From: JACDAS01 sp046262415
Lineage (GTDB): Bacteria > Actinomycetota > Thermoleophilia > Gaiellales > Gaiellaceae
NCBI GenBank assembly: GCA_046262415.1
Contig: JBHEMU010000122.1
Location: 1 to 31,852 of the forward strand
Reading direction: 5' to 3'
Length of the DNA: 31,852 nucleotides
Position numbers and translations under genes: made by a program. Positions 23,658 through 31,852 of the stretch are shown here, one piece after another. The notes under the pieces are model-generated. The model saw only the letters and a list, made by a program, of their open reading frames with translations, had not been told where the DNA came from and searched no databases. The stretch's first letter is position 1, and every line of letters starts with the position of its first letter.

Positions 23658-24586
23658 GCGTCCGTGGGATACCCGTTGCGGCGCAGGTACTCCTGGAACT
23701 CGGCGTAGCTGGCGGTGAAGAAGTGGTGGATCCGGTCCGGCTTGCGGACGAAGTAGAGGTAGTCCACGTCCGCCGGGCGCGCCGCGGCCTGCATCGACGC
23801 CAGGCCCGGGTTCGCGATCGGCGTCGGCACCAGGCCGCGGTAGCGGCGCGTGTTGTAGCGCGTCGGGTGGCGCAGCTGCGATCTCGTCAGCGACTTCGTC
23901 GGCGGCACGTCGAGGGCGTACCGGATCGTGGCGTCGATGCCCAGCGGCATCCGGGCCCGCAGGCGGTTGTAGATCACCGCGCTCACGAGCTTCCGCTCCT
24001 CCGGCGCGATCACCTCCTTCTCGATCATCGAGGCGATGATGAGCACGTCGTAGGCGGTCAGGTTCTTCGAGCGCGCGTAGCGGAGGTTCACCTTCCGCCA
24101 GTTCCGGTTGAAGGCCCTCAGCTGGTCGCGAATGAGTCTGGACGTGCTCGTCCGCGCCAGGAAGTCGTACGTGGCGGGGAAGAGGAAGCCCTCGAGCGGG
24201 CGGCGTTTGTCGTCGTCGGCGTACGTGGAGGGGAGCTTCGACGAGGCCGTCGAGCGCAGGTAGGCGCGTGCCGAGAGGAGGATGTTGACGTTGCGCTTGC
24301 GGCGCGCGATCAGGTCGACGGCGGTGATCCGCTCCGCCATCTGCCTGCGAGTGAAGCCCTCGGGGAACACGATCCGCAGGGGCTTGGAGGAGACCACCGG
24401 CTGCTCCGGCTTCGATTCCTCGCCGCGGGCGAGCGCGTTCGAGACGACCCAGTAGCCGCCGGCCAGGCCGCCGGCGAGCAGCGCCAGCGCGACCAGGCGG
24501 CGGAAGTAGACCACCCACCAGGGTGGACGCCGTCGCCGCGGGCCGGGTCCGCGGGCGACGCCTAGCGCTGCCGGCCGCTCGCCCAT
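23654..24586 (-). CDS. mltG: Endolytic peptidoglycan transglycosylase MltG
   Basis: Membrane-anchored lytic transglycosylase thought to release growing glycan strands. The basic cytosolic start (RGPGPRRRRPPWW) is followed by one membrane helix at about residues 30-48 (LVALALLAGGLAGGYWVVS). The YceG domain follows, with PLEGFLFPATYDF, ASMIEKEVIAPEERKLVSAV, the catalytic glutamate in IEKE, PLGIDATIRYAL and GLVPTPIANPG. The 310 residues are within the family range; the extracytoplasmic LysM-like portion is short. It overlaps ruvX by 25 bases. Its position after ruvX and before aroE is conserved in Actinobacteria. Confidence 0.95.
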   Translation of the reverse strand: MGERPAALGVARGPGPRRRRPPWWVVYFRRLVALALLAGGLAGGYWVVSNALARGEESKPEQPVVSSKPLRIVFPEGFTRRQMAERITAVDLIARRKRNVNILLSARAYLRSTASSKLPSTYADDDKRRPLEGFLFPATYDFLARTSTSRLIRDQLRAFNRNWRKVNLRYARSKNLTAYDVLIIASMIEKEVIAPEERKLVSAVIYNRLRARMPLGIDATIRYALDVPPTKSLTRSQLRHPTRYNTRRYRGLVPTPIANPGLASMQAAARPADVDYLYFVRKPDRIHHFFTASYAEFQEYLRRNGYPTDA

Positions 24587-24953
24587 TGCAGGTAGCTCGT
24601 CAGCAGGTGCGCGGCCGCGCGGGCGTCCTCGGCCGACCGGCCGGCGTCCCGCCCGGCGAGGCCGGTCGTGAAGCGCTCGTCGTAGCTCTCGACCGGGACG
24701 TCCACCGCTCCGCGCAGCTTCTCCACGAACAGCTCGGTCTCCTGCGCCTGCTCGCCGAGCCGGCCGCGCAGCGTCAACGGCAGCCCGACGACGACCCGCT
24801 CCGGGGCCTCGGCGCGCACGAGCGCCAGCAGTCGCTCGAAGCCCGCCCGGCTGCCGACCCGCTCGACGACGCCGACCGGCCGGGCGAGCGTGCCGCTCGG
24901 ATCGGACGCGGCGACGCCGGTCCGGGCCGACCCGTAGTCGAGCGCGACGACCT

Positions 24954-24957
<4 letters not shown>
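24562..24957 (-). CDS. ruvX: RuvX/YqgF putative Holliday junction resolvase
   Basis: RNase H-fold nuclease implicated in 16S rRNA 5'-end maturation or recombination. The 131-residue protein has the first catalytic Asp in VVALDYGSARTGVAASD, the second acidic motif in VVVGLPLTLRG, the YDERFTT segment with the conserved Glu, and a final Asp/Ala-rich helix DARAAAHLLTSYLQ. In most homologues the last acidic motif is DsxAA; here EDARAA fits. The GTG start overlaps the alaS stop as GTGA. The alaS-ruvX-mltG order is widely conserved, which strengthens the call. Confidence 0.94.
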
Positions 24958-27503
<2,546 letters not shown>

Positions 27504-27509
27504 GGCTCG

Positions 27510-27515
27510 ATTGTA
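27510..27515 (-). promoter_or_regulatory. Candidate -10 box of the alaS superoperon
   Basis: TACAAT on the minus strand, ending 6 bases before the alaS ATG, so the transcript would begin at the start codon. No good -35 hexamer is visible 16-18 bases upstream; that place is occupied by a palindrome. Confidence 0.5.
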
Positions 27516-27518
27516 GGT

Positions 27519-27549
27519 TTCGGCCGAAGTGCTGCGCACTTCGGCCGAC
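27519..27549. promoter_or_regulatory. Paired palindromes over the alaS -35 region (operator or hairpin)
   Basis: TTCGGCCGAA at 27519-27528 and TTCGGCCGAC at 27540-27549 are spaced 21 bases apart, two turns of the helix. Together they also form a perfect 13-base inverted repeat (27520-27532 and 27536-27548) with a 3-base loop. A related TTCGGCC follows at 27556. The position just upstream of the -10 box would suit a repressor site; as RNA from the upstream gene it could be a hairpin, but no T-run follows. Confidence 0.5.
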
Positions 27550-27577
27550 CGTGGGTTCGGCCTTCGGCAGAGCGGGC

Positions 27578-27605
27578 GGCGGCGGAGCCGCCACCCCTTT
27601 CGGGG
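27578..27605 (-). terminator. Short GC-rich hairpins between the ART-like gene and alaS
   Basis: On the minus strand, CCCC-GAAA-GGGG (27594-27605, a GNRA-type tetraloop) is followed by GGCGGC-TCC-GCCGCC (27578-27592). They lie about 100 bases after the stop of the 28443-27706 gene. No T-run follows, so termination is only a possibility. The rest of the 202-base gap shows nothing else. Confidence 0.35.
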
Positions 27606-27705
27606 AAATTCAGAACCGGTGGAGTCGAGCCCGCGTCAGAGCACACGGTGGTCGCTGTTGAAGGGTTGGCGAACCGCCGGTCGAGCCATACCGGTCCGCG
27701 TCTCG

Positions 27706-28443
27706 CTACGTAACCTCGGGATCGCTTGGAGCCGTGTCAAAGCGCTCGGCTTGCTCCGGGGCCTGCCGCAGCTCGCGCCGGGTCTCTGGCCACGATCCCT
27801 CCTCGGCGAACTGCGCAAACGCCTGCCCAGTGGTGCTCGACCGATGGGCAGCGAGCTGTCTGCCCAGATCTGACTCCATGAACTCACGAGTCGCGGCGGC
27901 GAATTGGCCTTGAGTCAGTTCACCGCGATCGAAAGCCTCCTTGGCCGACGCGAGCCGTAGCAGGGGAGAGTTTGTCCCGGCTACCTCTGCGTCGTCGGGG
28001 TCAAGATGGCCCAGCACGAGGATCGAGCTCCCTGCGATCGGCCGGCCTGGCCCCGTCTCGGCCAGCTCCGACACCGGCGGAGCCCGTTCGCTTGGCGGGA
28101 ACGACTCGGCTGCTGATACGCCGGGAGGTCGCATCTCGATCAGCGTGACCCGCTCCGGAGCAATCGCCGCCGTACAGAGCAGGAACCCGTCGCTCGACTC
28201 CTCGATCGGCAAGTCGCGGGCGTCTACCTCCCACACGTCGACCGCGGTCCCGCCTGCGAAACCGCAGAACCACTCGGCCTCGTCGAGGCCGTCGGCGAGG
28301 AAGATCCCGGCCGCCTCCGGCTCGAGGCTTCCCGCAATCCCTGCGGCAGCGCCCATGCGCCGCCAGTCGAGGCCGTGCTCGCGGATCGAGTCGCGGTTGG
28401 CGCTCGGGCTGACGTGGTAGAGGACGGGAGCTGTCGCTCGCAC
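27706..28443 (-). CDS. Hypothetical protein, possible ADP-ribosyltransferase fold
   Basis: A 245-residue protein without a named family that I can confirm. The N-terminal 110 residues have an ADP-ribosyltransferase-like layout: a strand with YHVSPSANRDSIREHGLD, then a loop and GIFLADGLDEAEWFCGFAGG, then AVDVWEVDARDLPIEE and APERVTLIEM. This resembles small DarT/KptA-like domains, but no complete H-Y-E catalytic set can be asserted. The C-terminal part is charged and low in structure, with a short SHOCT-like helix pair (EAFDRGELTQGQFAAATREF). GC is lower than in the neighbours (75 of 120 bases at 27901-28020 by my count, near 62%, against about 70% in a 60-base sample of the sigma gene). It starts with GTG 12 bases after the sigma factor gene and may be an acquired addition. 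Confidence 0.6.
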   Translation of the reverse strand: MRATAPVLYHVSPSANRDSIREHGLDWRRMGAAAGIAGSLEPEAAGIFLADGLDEAEWFCGFAGGTAVDVWEVDARDLPIEESSDGFLLCTAAIAPERVTLIEMRPPGVSAAESFPPSERAPPVSELAETGPGRPIAGSSILVLGHLDPDDAEVAGTNSPLLRLASAKEAFDRGELTQGQFAAATREFMESDLGRQLAAHRSSTTGQAFAQFAEEGSWPETRRELRQAPEQAERFDTAPSDPEVT

Positions 28444-28455
28444 GCAGCCGAAGGC

Positions 28456-29253
28456 CTACCGCCGCTTCTGCGCGACCGAACGCGCCTGCGGCTCGGGCCC
28501 ACGCTGGGCAGGCTCCTCTGTCGCGATCTCCTCGCGGATCTTCTCCAGCGAGCGGCGGATCAGGCGCGACACGTGCATCTGCGAGATCCCGACCTGCTGG
28601 GCGATCTGGGACTGCGTCAGCCCCTTGAAGAAGCGCAGGTGCAGGATCCTCCGCTCGCGCTCGTCCAGCACGCGGAAGCCGGGCGCGAGCACGGCGCGGT
28701 CCTCCGACACCTCGTACTGGTGCTCCTCGGTGCCGAGCGACTCGAGCGGATCGAGGTCGCCGTCCTCACCCGACCCGGACCCGGTCGAGAGCGAGAGCGA
28801 GCTGTAGGCCCGGCCGCTCTCGAGTGCCTCCAGCACCTCCTCCTCCTCGACGCCCGCTGCCTTCGCCAGTTCGGCGATCGTCGGCGAGCGGCCGAGCTGG
28901 ACGGTCAGCTGCTCGACGGTCCGCGAGAGCTGGACGTTCAGCTCCTGCAGCCCGCGCGGCACTCGCACCGACCAACCGCGGTCGCGGAAGTGGCGCTTGA
29001 TCTCGCCGATGATGTTCGGCGTCGCGTAGGTGGTGAGCTCCACGCCCCGGTCGAGGTCGAACCGGTCGATCGCCTTGATCAGTCCGATCGCGCCGATCTG
29101 GACGAGATCCTCGAGTTGCTCGCCACGGTAGGAGTACCGCCGCGCCAGCGAGCGCACGAGCGACATGTACTGCTCGATCAGTTGCTCCCGCGCCGACACG
29201 TCGCCGTGCTCGTGGTAGCGCCGGAGGAGTACCTTGTCCGCCTTGCCGGCCAT
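28456..29253 (-). CDS. RNA polymerase sigma factor, SigB/SigF/SigG type
   Basis: Alternative sigma-70 factor of group 3, 265 residues. Region 2 is clear (EQYMSLVRSLARRYSYRGEQ, then LEDLVQIGAIGLIKAIDRFD and TTYATPNIIGEIKRHFRDRG). Region 3 includes SVRVPRGLQELNVQLSRTVEQ and ELAKAAGVEEEEVLEAL. Region 4 has LDERERRILHLRFFKGLTQSQ and the helix-turn-helix IAQQVGISQMHVSRLIRRSL. A serine/glycine-rich linker (LSLSTGSGSGEDGD) separates regions 3 and 4. The ATG overlaps the stop of an RsbW-like gene, the standard pairing for anti-sigma control of general stress or sporulation sigma factors. The short tail QARSVAQKRR is basic. Target promoters are not predictable here. Confidence 0.95.
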   Translation of the reverse strand: MAGKADKVLLRRYHEHGDVSAREQLIEQYMSLVRSLARRYSYRGEQLEDLVQIGAIGLIKAIDRFDLDRGVELTTYATPNIIGEIKRHFRDRGWSVRVPRGLQELNVQLSRTVEQLTVQLGRSPTIAELAKAAGVEEEEVLEALESGRAYSSLSLSTGSGSGEDGDLDPLESLGTEEHQYEVSEDRAVLAPGFRVLDERERRILHLRFFKGLTQSQIAQQVGISQMHVSRLIRRSLEKIREEIATEEPAQRGPEPQARSVAQKRR

Positions 29254-29624
29254 CAGTGCGGTCCGGTCTCCTTCGTCAGCTCGACCCACTCGAGCTCCTC
29301 GCGGGCCACGACGCGGTACGCGCTCGCGACCGTCTCGAGCAGCCGGCGGAGCCCGATCAGATCGGTCTCGCTCTCGAGCTGCCGGGAGAGGACGTCGCCC
29401 TCGAACGGCCCGACCCGGGCGTGGATGGCGCCGTCGTCGAGGCGGAGGACGACGGTGGCCTCGGGGCCGCTGCCGTGCGGGAGCAGCCCGTCGAGCGCGA
29501 TCTGCAGGTCCTCGAGGTGCTCGAGCGTGAGATCGAGTCGCGCGGCGAGGCCCCCGACGACGAGATGCAGCACCGGGTAGAGATCGTGCTCGCGCGGCAG
29601 CGTGATCGTGATCTGGTCCGGCAT
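29253..29624 (-). CDS. RsbW-like anti-sigma factor lacking ATP-binding motifs
   Basis: A 123-residue protein coupled by ATGA overlaps to mnmA upstream and to the sigma factor downstream. Its overall layout is that of a GHKL-type anti-sigma factor: an opening strand ITITLPREHDLYPVLHLVVG, a helix HLEDLQIALDGLL where RsbW has its N-box, a strand pair ATVVLRLDDGAIHARVG, and a C-terminal DLIGLRRLLETVASAYRVVA with the final strand EWVELTKE. The N-box Glu and Asn are replaced (ALDGLLPHG), and the glycine-rich D-x-G-x-G box is not present. It should therefore bind sigma without ATP or kinase activity, or may regulate in another way. Family assignment rests on context as much as sequence. Confidence 0.7.
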   Translation of the reverse strand: MPDQITITLPREHDLYPVLHLVVGGLAARLDLTLEHLEDLQIALDGLLPHGSGPEATVVLRLDDGAIHARVGPFEGDVLSRQLESETDLIGLRRLLETVASAYRVVAREELEWVELTKETGPH

Positions 29625-30868
29625 CAGACGACCTGCCCGGAGCCGACGACGACCCCGTCCTCGTACACGACCGCCGTCTGTCCGCGGGCCACCCCGAAGG
29701 CGGGCGTGCGGAGGTCGAGGCGAAAGCCGCCGCTGCGCGGACGGACGCGGGCCGGCACGCCCTCGCTGCGGTGGCGGAGCCTCGCCACGCCCTCGGTGAC
29801 CGGTACGTGGAGACGGCCCCGGACCGAGACCGCGGCCCGCGAGAGCGACTCTCGCGGGCCGACGGTGACGGTGTTCGCGCGCGCGTCGGTCCTGATCGCG
29901 TAGAGCGTGCCCGGCCCCGCGACGCCCAGACCGCGCCGCTGGCCCGGCGTGAACCGCCAGTGCCCCGCGTGGCGTCCGACCGTCCGCCCGGCCTCGTCGA
30001 CGACGTCGCCCTGGGTAGCTTCCAGGCCCTGCCGCTCGAGGAAGCGCCGGTAGTCGTCCCCGTCGAGGAAGCACGCCTCCTGACTCTCCGGCCGCCCGGC
30101 CGCGGCAAGGCCGGCCGCCTCCGCCTCCCGGCGGACGTCGGCCTTGGTCGACTCGCCGATCGGAAAGCCGATGCGGCCGAGCGCGCGTGGGTCGAGGCGC
30201 GCGAGCATGTAGGACTGGTCCTTCTCCCCGTCCAGCCCGCGGGCGAGCAGGGTGCGGCCACGATGCTCGACGATGCGCGCATAGTGGCCGGTCGCAAGCC
30301 TCGACGCCCCCGCCCGCCGGGCGAACGCGAGCAGCTCGGCGAAGCGGAAGCCCCCGTTGCAGCGGGTGCAGGGGTTCGGCGTCTCGCCGCGCGCGTAACC
30401 GCGCACGAAGGGCTCGACGACGGCCCGGCGGAACTCCTCGCGCAGGTCGAGGGTGACGTGAGGAAGGCCCAGCCGGTGGCAGGTCTCCCGGGCGGCGATC
30501 ACGGCCTCGGGCGAGCAACAGGACCGCTCGGCCGCCGGCGCTCGCGGGTCGATCCAGAGCCGGAGCGTGACGCCGATCGCCTCCGGACCCGAGCGCAGCA
30601 GCGCGACGGCGCTGTCGACGCCCCCGCTCATCGCCACGGCGACCCGGCCGGCGCTGGGAGCCGCGCGGAAGGCCGGCCCGAGCGCGTTCGCCAGGGCGTC
30701 CGCCGCGAGCTCCTCGCCGGGGACCGCCGCCGCCTCGAGCAGGCTCAGACCCGCCAGGGGCTCGGCCAGCCCGTCCGCGTCGGCGGCCGTGATTCGGTCG
30801 CCCTCGATCCGCAGGCGGACGAGCGCAAACATGCCGTCGCGGGACGCGTCTCCGACCACCTCGAGCAC
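29624..30868 (-). CDS. mnmA: tRNA-specific 2-thiouridylase MnmA with N-terminal extension
   Basis: Adds sulfur to U34 of Lys, Glu and Gln tRNAs. The PP-loop is VAMSGGVDSAVAL (residues 80-85 SGGVDS), the two active cysteines are C169 in TPNPCTRCNGG and C265 in ESQEACFLDGDD, and the ATGHYAR, DQSYML and FTPGQRRGLG segments are canonical. The protein is 414 residues, about 70 longer than expected. Residues 1-70 look like a NifU/IscU scaffold domain (GDASRDGMFALVRLRIEGDR, then GLSLLEAAAVPGEEL) but contain no cysteine at all. Start GTG at 30868. It heads the sigma-factor cluster with an ATGA overlap; no cysteine desulfurase gene is nearby. Confidence 0.93.
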   Translation of the reverse strand: MLEVVGDASRDGMFALVRLRIEGDRITAADADGLAEPLAGLSLLEAAAVPGEELAADALANALGPAFRAAPSAGRVAVAMSGGVDSAVALLRSGPEAIGVTLRLWIDPRAPAAERSCCSPEAVIAARETCHRLGLPHVTLDLREEFRRAVVEPFVRGYARGETPNPCTRCNGGFRFAELLAFARRAGASRLATGHYARIVEHRGRTLLARGLDGEKDQSYMLARLDPRALGRIGFPIGESTKADVRREAEAAGLAAAGRPESQEACFLDGDDYRRFLERQGLEATQGDVVDEAGRTVGRHAGHWRFTPGQRRGLGVAGPGTLYAIRTDARANTVTVGPRESLSRAAVSVRGRLHVPVTEGVARLRHRSEGVPARVRPRSGGFRLDLRTPAFGVARGQTAVVYEDGVVVGSGQVV

Positions 30869-31163
30869 GCGACCAGGCTAGCGGACGCACGCGTCACATC
30901 GGGCGCGCGTTGACAGCTACGGCAACGAAGTCGTGCCCCACCCCGCCGTCTCGTCCGCGTCCGTGCGAACCTGGACAAACCAGGTGGGTGCCCTGCGAGC
31001 CTCGGGTTCACTCCCTCGGATCGACGCGGGCGCCCTTGCAGCGGATGTTGGTTCTACATGGTTCGCGGAGCCACGCACGGGGTCGGGCACCGCGCCACTG
31101 TAGACGACCCGGGCTCTCATCGCTGCGGTCACGGATTCCGCCGCGGTCGCCCGATCCCCGGCG
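30869..31163. other. Intergenic region without a recognised gene
   Basis: About 295 bases between mnmA and the RlpA-like gene. Short frames occur on both strands, but none has a ribosome site or recognisable product. A TTGACA occurs on the plus strand at 30911-30916 without a matching -10 box. On the minus strand TAGCCT lies about 8 bases before the mnmA GTG and may be its -10 box. A tRNA-like GGGTTCACTCC near 31012 does not extend to a cloverleaf. Confidence 0.4.
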
Positions 31164-31580
31164 CTATCGCGCGAAGCTCCAGCGGATCCGCTGCGTCCCC
31201 TCGAGTCCGAGACGCTGGGCGAGGGCTGCGGAGACCTCGAAGTCCAGGCCGGGCGCCCGTGGCCCGCGGTCGACGATCTGGGTGAGCACCTCCTTGCCCT
31301 CGAAGGAGATGAAGATCTTGGCCCCGCAGGGCAGCACCGGGTGCGCGACCCCGAGCGTCGCGCGGCGGAGCACCTGGCCACAGGCTGACCGGCGCCCGTA
31401 GGGTCCCCCGCGAGGGGCCGCGAGAGCGTCGTACCAGCCCTCGCCCACCGTCACCGGCCGGGGCACGTCCTTGGCGCTGCCCTCCTCGGATCCCGTCGAC
31501 CCCAGAGCGAGCGACACGAGCAGGGCCAGGAGCGCCACGCCCGCGAGCGCGATCTCCCGTTGCGCGAGCGCCGGGCTCAT
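31164..31580 (-). CDS. RlpA-like double-psi beta-barrel protein
   Basis: A 138-residue exported or membrane-anchored protein. A helix at about residues 10-27 (IALAGVALLALLVSLALG) serves as signal or anchor, and the rest matches the RlpA/expansin-like barrel: GEGWYDALAAP, RRSACGQVLRRATLGVAHP, LPCGAKIFISFEGKEVL and the signature IVDRGPRAPGLDFEVSAALA followed by LGLEG. The conserved Asp of the DRGP motif is present. RlpA proteins act on peptidoglycan, some as lytic transglycosylases specific for denuded glycan. No SPOR domain is present. The ATG overlaps the upstream stop as ATGA, which decides the start. Confidence 0.85.
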   Translation of the reverse strand: MSPALAQREIALAGVALLALLVSLALGSTGSEEGSAKDVPRPVTVGEGWYDALAAPRGGPYGRRSACGQVLRRATLGVAHPVLPCGAKIFISFEGKEVLTQIVDRGPRAPGLDFEVSAALAQRLGLEGTQRIRWSFAR

Positions 31581-31852
31581 CGAGGCGCCCCCTCGACCAG
31601 CTCGGGGAACGAGTCGCGCACGAGGGCGTCGAAGTCGACCGGCAGCGCGCCGTCGGGCCCGGCGAACTCCCGCAGGTAGACGAGCAGGAACGCCCACTCC
31701 TCGTCGCGCTCCGGATCGGCTCCGGCCCGCTCACGGGCGAGGCGCTCGAGCTCCCAGAGGTTCCAGGGCCGGGTGTCCCCCGGTGCCGCAGGAGGGGTCG
31801 CGGCCACGGCCTCGCGCGTGGGCAGCCGGGGCGGAAGGGGCGCCGGAGCAGG
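31577..31852 (-). CDS. Partial hypothetical protein, proline-rich N-terminus
   Basis: The frame is open to the right edge of the window, so the beginning is probably missing. A GTG at 31807 would give 76 residues, but the sequence upstream of it stays open and is rich in proline and alanine (PAPLPPRLPTREA). The C-terminal 55 residues form an amphipathic globular part (PWNLWELERLARERAG, then EWAFLLVYLREFAG and LPVDFDALVRDSFPELV). I do not recognise the family. The ATGA overlap with the RlpA-like gene points to a common transcript and perhaps an envelope-related role. Confidence 0.6.
   Translation of the reverse strand, partial: PAPAPLPPRLPTREAVAATPPAAPGDTRPWNLWELERLARERAGADPERDEEWAFLLVYLREFAGPDGALPVDFDALVRDSFPELVEGAPR

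Noticed and set aside
27504..27705. T-box riboswitch upstream of alaS
   Set aside because: The 202-base gap shows no T-box sequence, no stem I and no antiterminator; the leader seems to be absent.
31005..31035. tRNA-like T-arm sequence GGGTTCACTCC
   Set aside because: The T-loop consensus is broken and no acceptor stem or anticodon arm can be paired around it.

Overview
This is a high-GC bacterial chromosome segment with an actinobacterial gene order. The order tlyA-nadK-recN-steA-steB-pyrG matches the Mycobacterium/Corynebacterium core, and alaS-ruvX-mltG-aroE-aroC-aroK/B-aroQ-efp-accB-accC-nusB is the usual arrangement in Actinobacteria and Firmicutes. Very high GC, many GTG starts and several unusual fusions suggest a deep actinobacterial lineage such as Thermoleophilia. 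That placement is inference, since no rRNA or other marker gene is present. Almost everything is on the minus strand, so transcription runs from high to low coordinates. The only plus-strand genes are a 41-residue membrane peptide and a mazF fragment.

Reading in the direction of transcription: (1) 31852-31164 holds a proline-rich partial ORF and an RlpA-like wall protein. (2) 30868-27706 is a compact cluster of mnmA (with an N-terminal extension), an RsbW-like anti-sigma protein that has lost its ATP-binding motifs, a SigB/SigF-type sigma factor, and a lower-GC gene with a possible ADP-ribosyltransferase fold. (3) 27503-14830 is a long housekeeping run: alaS, ruvX, mltG, aroE, aroC, a fused aroK-aroB, aroQ, efp, an accB position occupied by a large fusion, accC, nusB, a small coiled-coil gene and a prenyl synthase. 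Many of these genes overlap by four bases (ATGA or GTGA), so translational coupling is likely. (4) 14749-5899 is the tlyA-nadK-recN-steA-(SRPBCC)-steB-(GT2/PNPT fusion)-pyrG segment. It mixes ribosome modification, NADP supply, DNA repair, cell-envelope and CTP genes. (5) 5867-2997 holds an M20 peptidase, a DUF3866 protein and an aldo/keto reductase. (6) 2996-2451 has no intact gene but contains a 5'-truncated mazF. (7) 2450-10 holds alanine dehydrogenase and phosphopentomutase.

The most unusual item is the 596-residue protein in the accB position. It joins a pyruvate-carboxylase/oxaloacetate-decarboxylase type carboxyltransferase domain to a complete AccB-like biotin carrier, but every metal-binding and catalytic residue that can be aligned in the carboxyltransferase half is replaced. 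Other points of interest are a GT2 glycosyltransferase fused to a truncated MraY/WecA-like domain beside SteA/SteB, a cysteine-free NifU-like extension on MnmA, the degenerate anti-sigma partner, an inverted pair of ~97-bp intergenic repeats, and palindromes at the alaS promoter. No rRNA, tRNA, CRISPR array, insertion sequence or prophage was seen.
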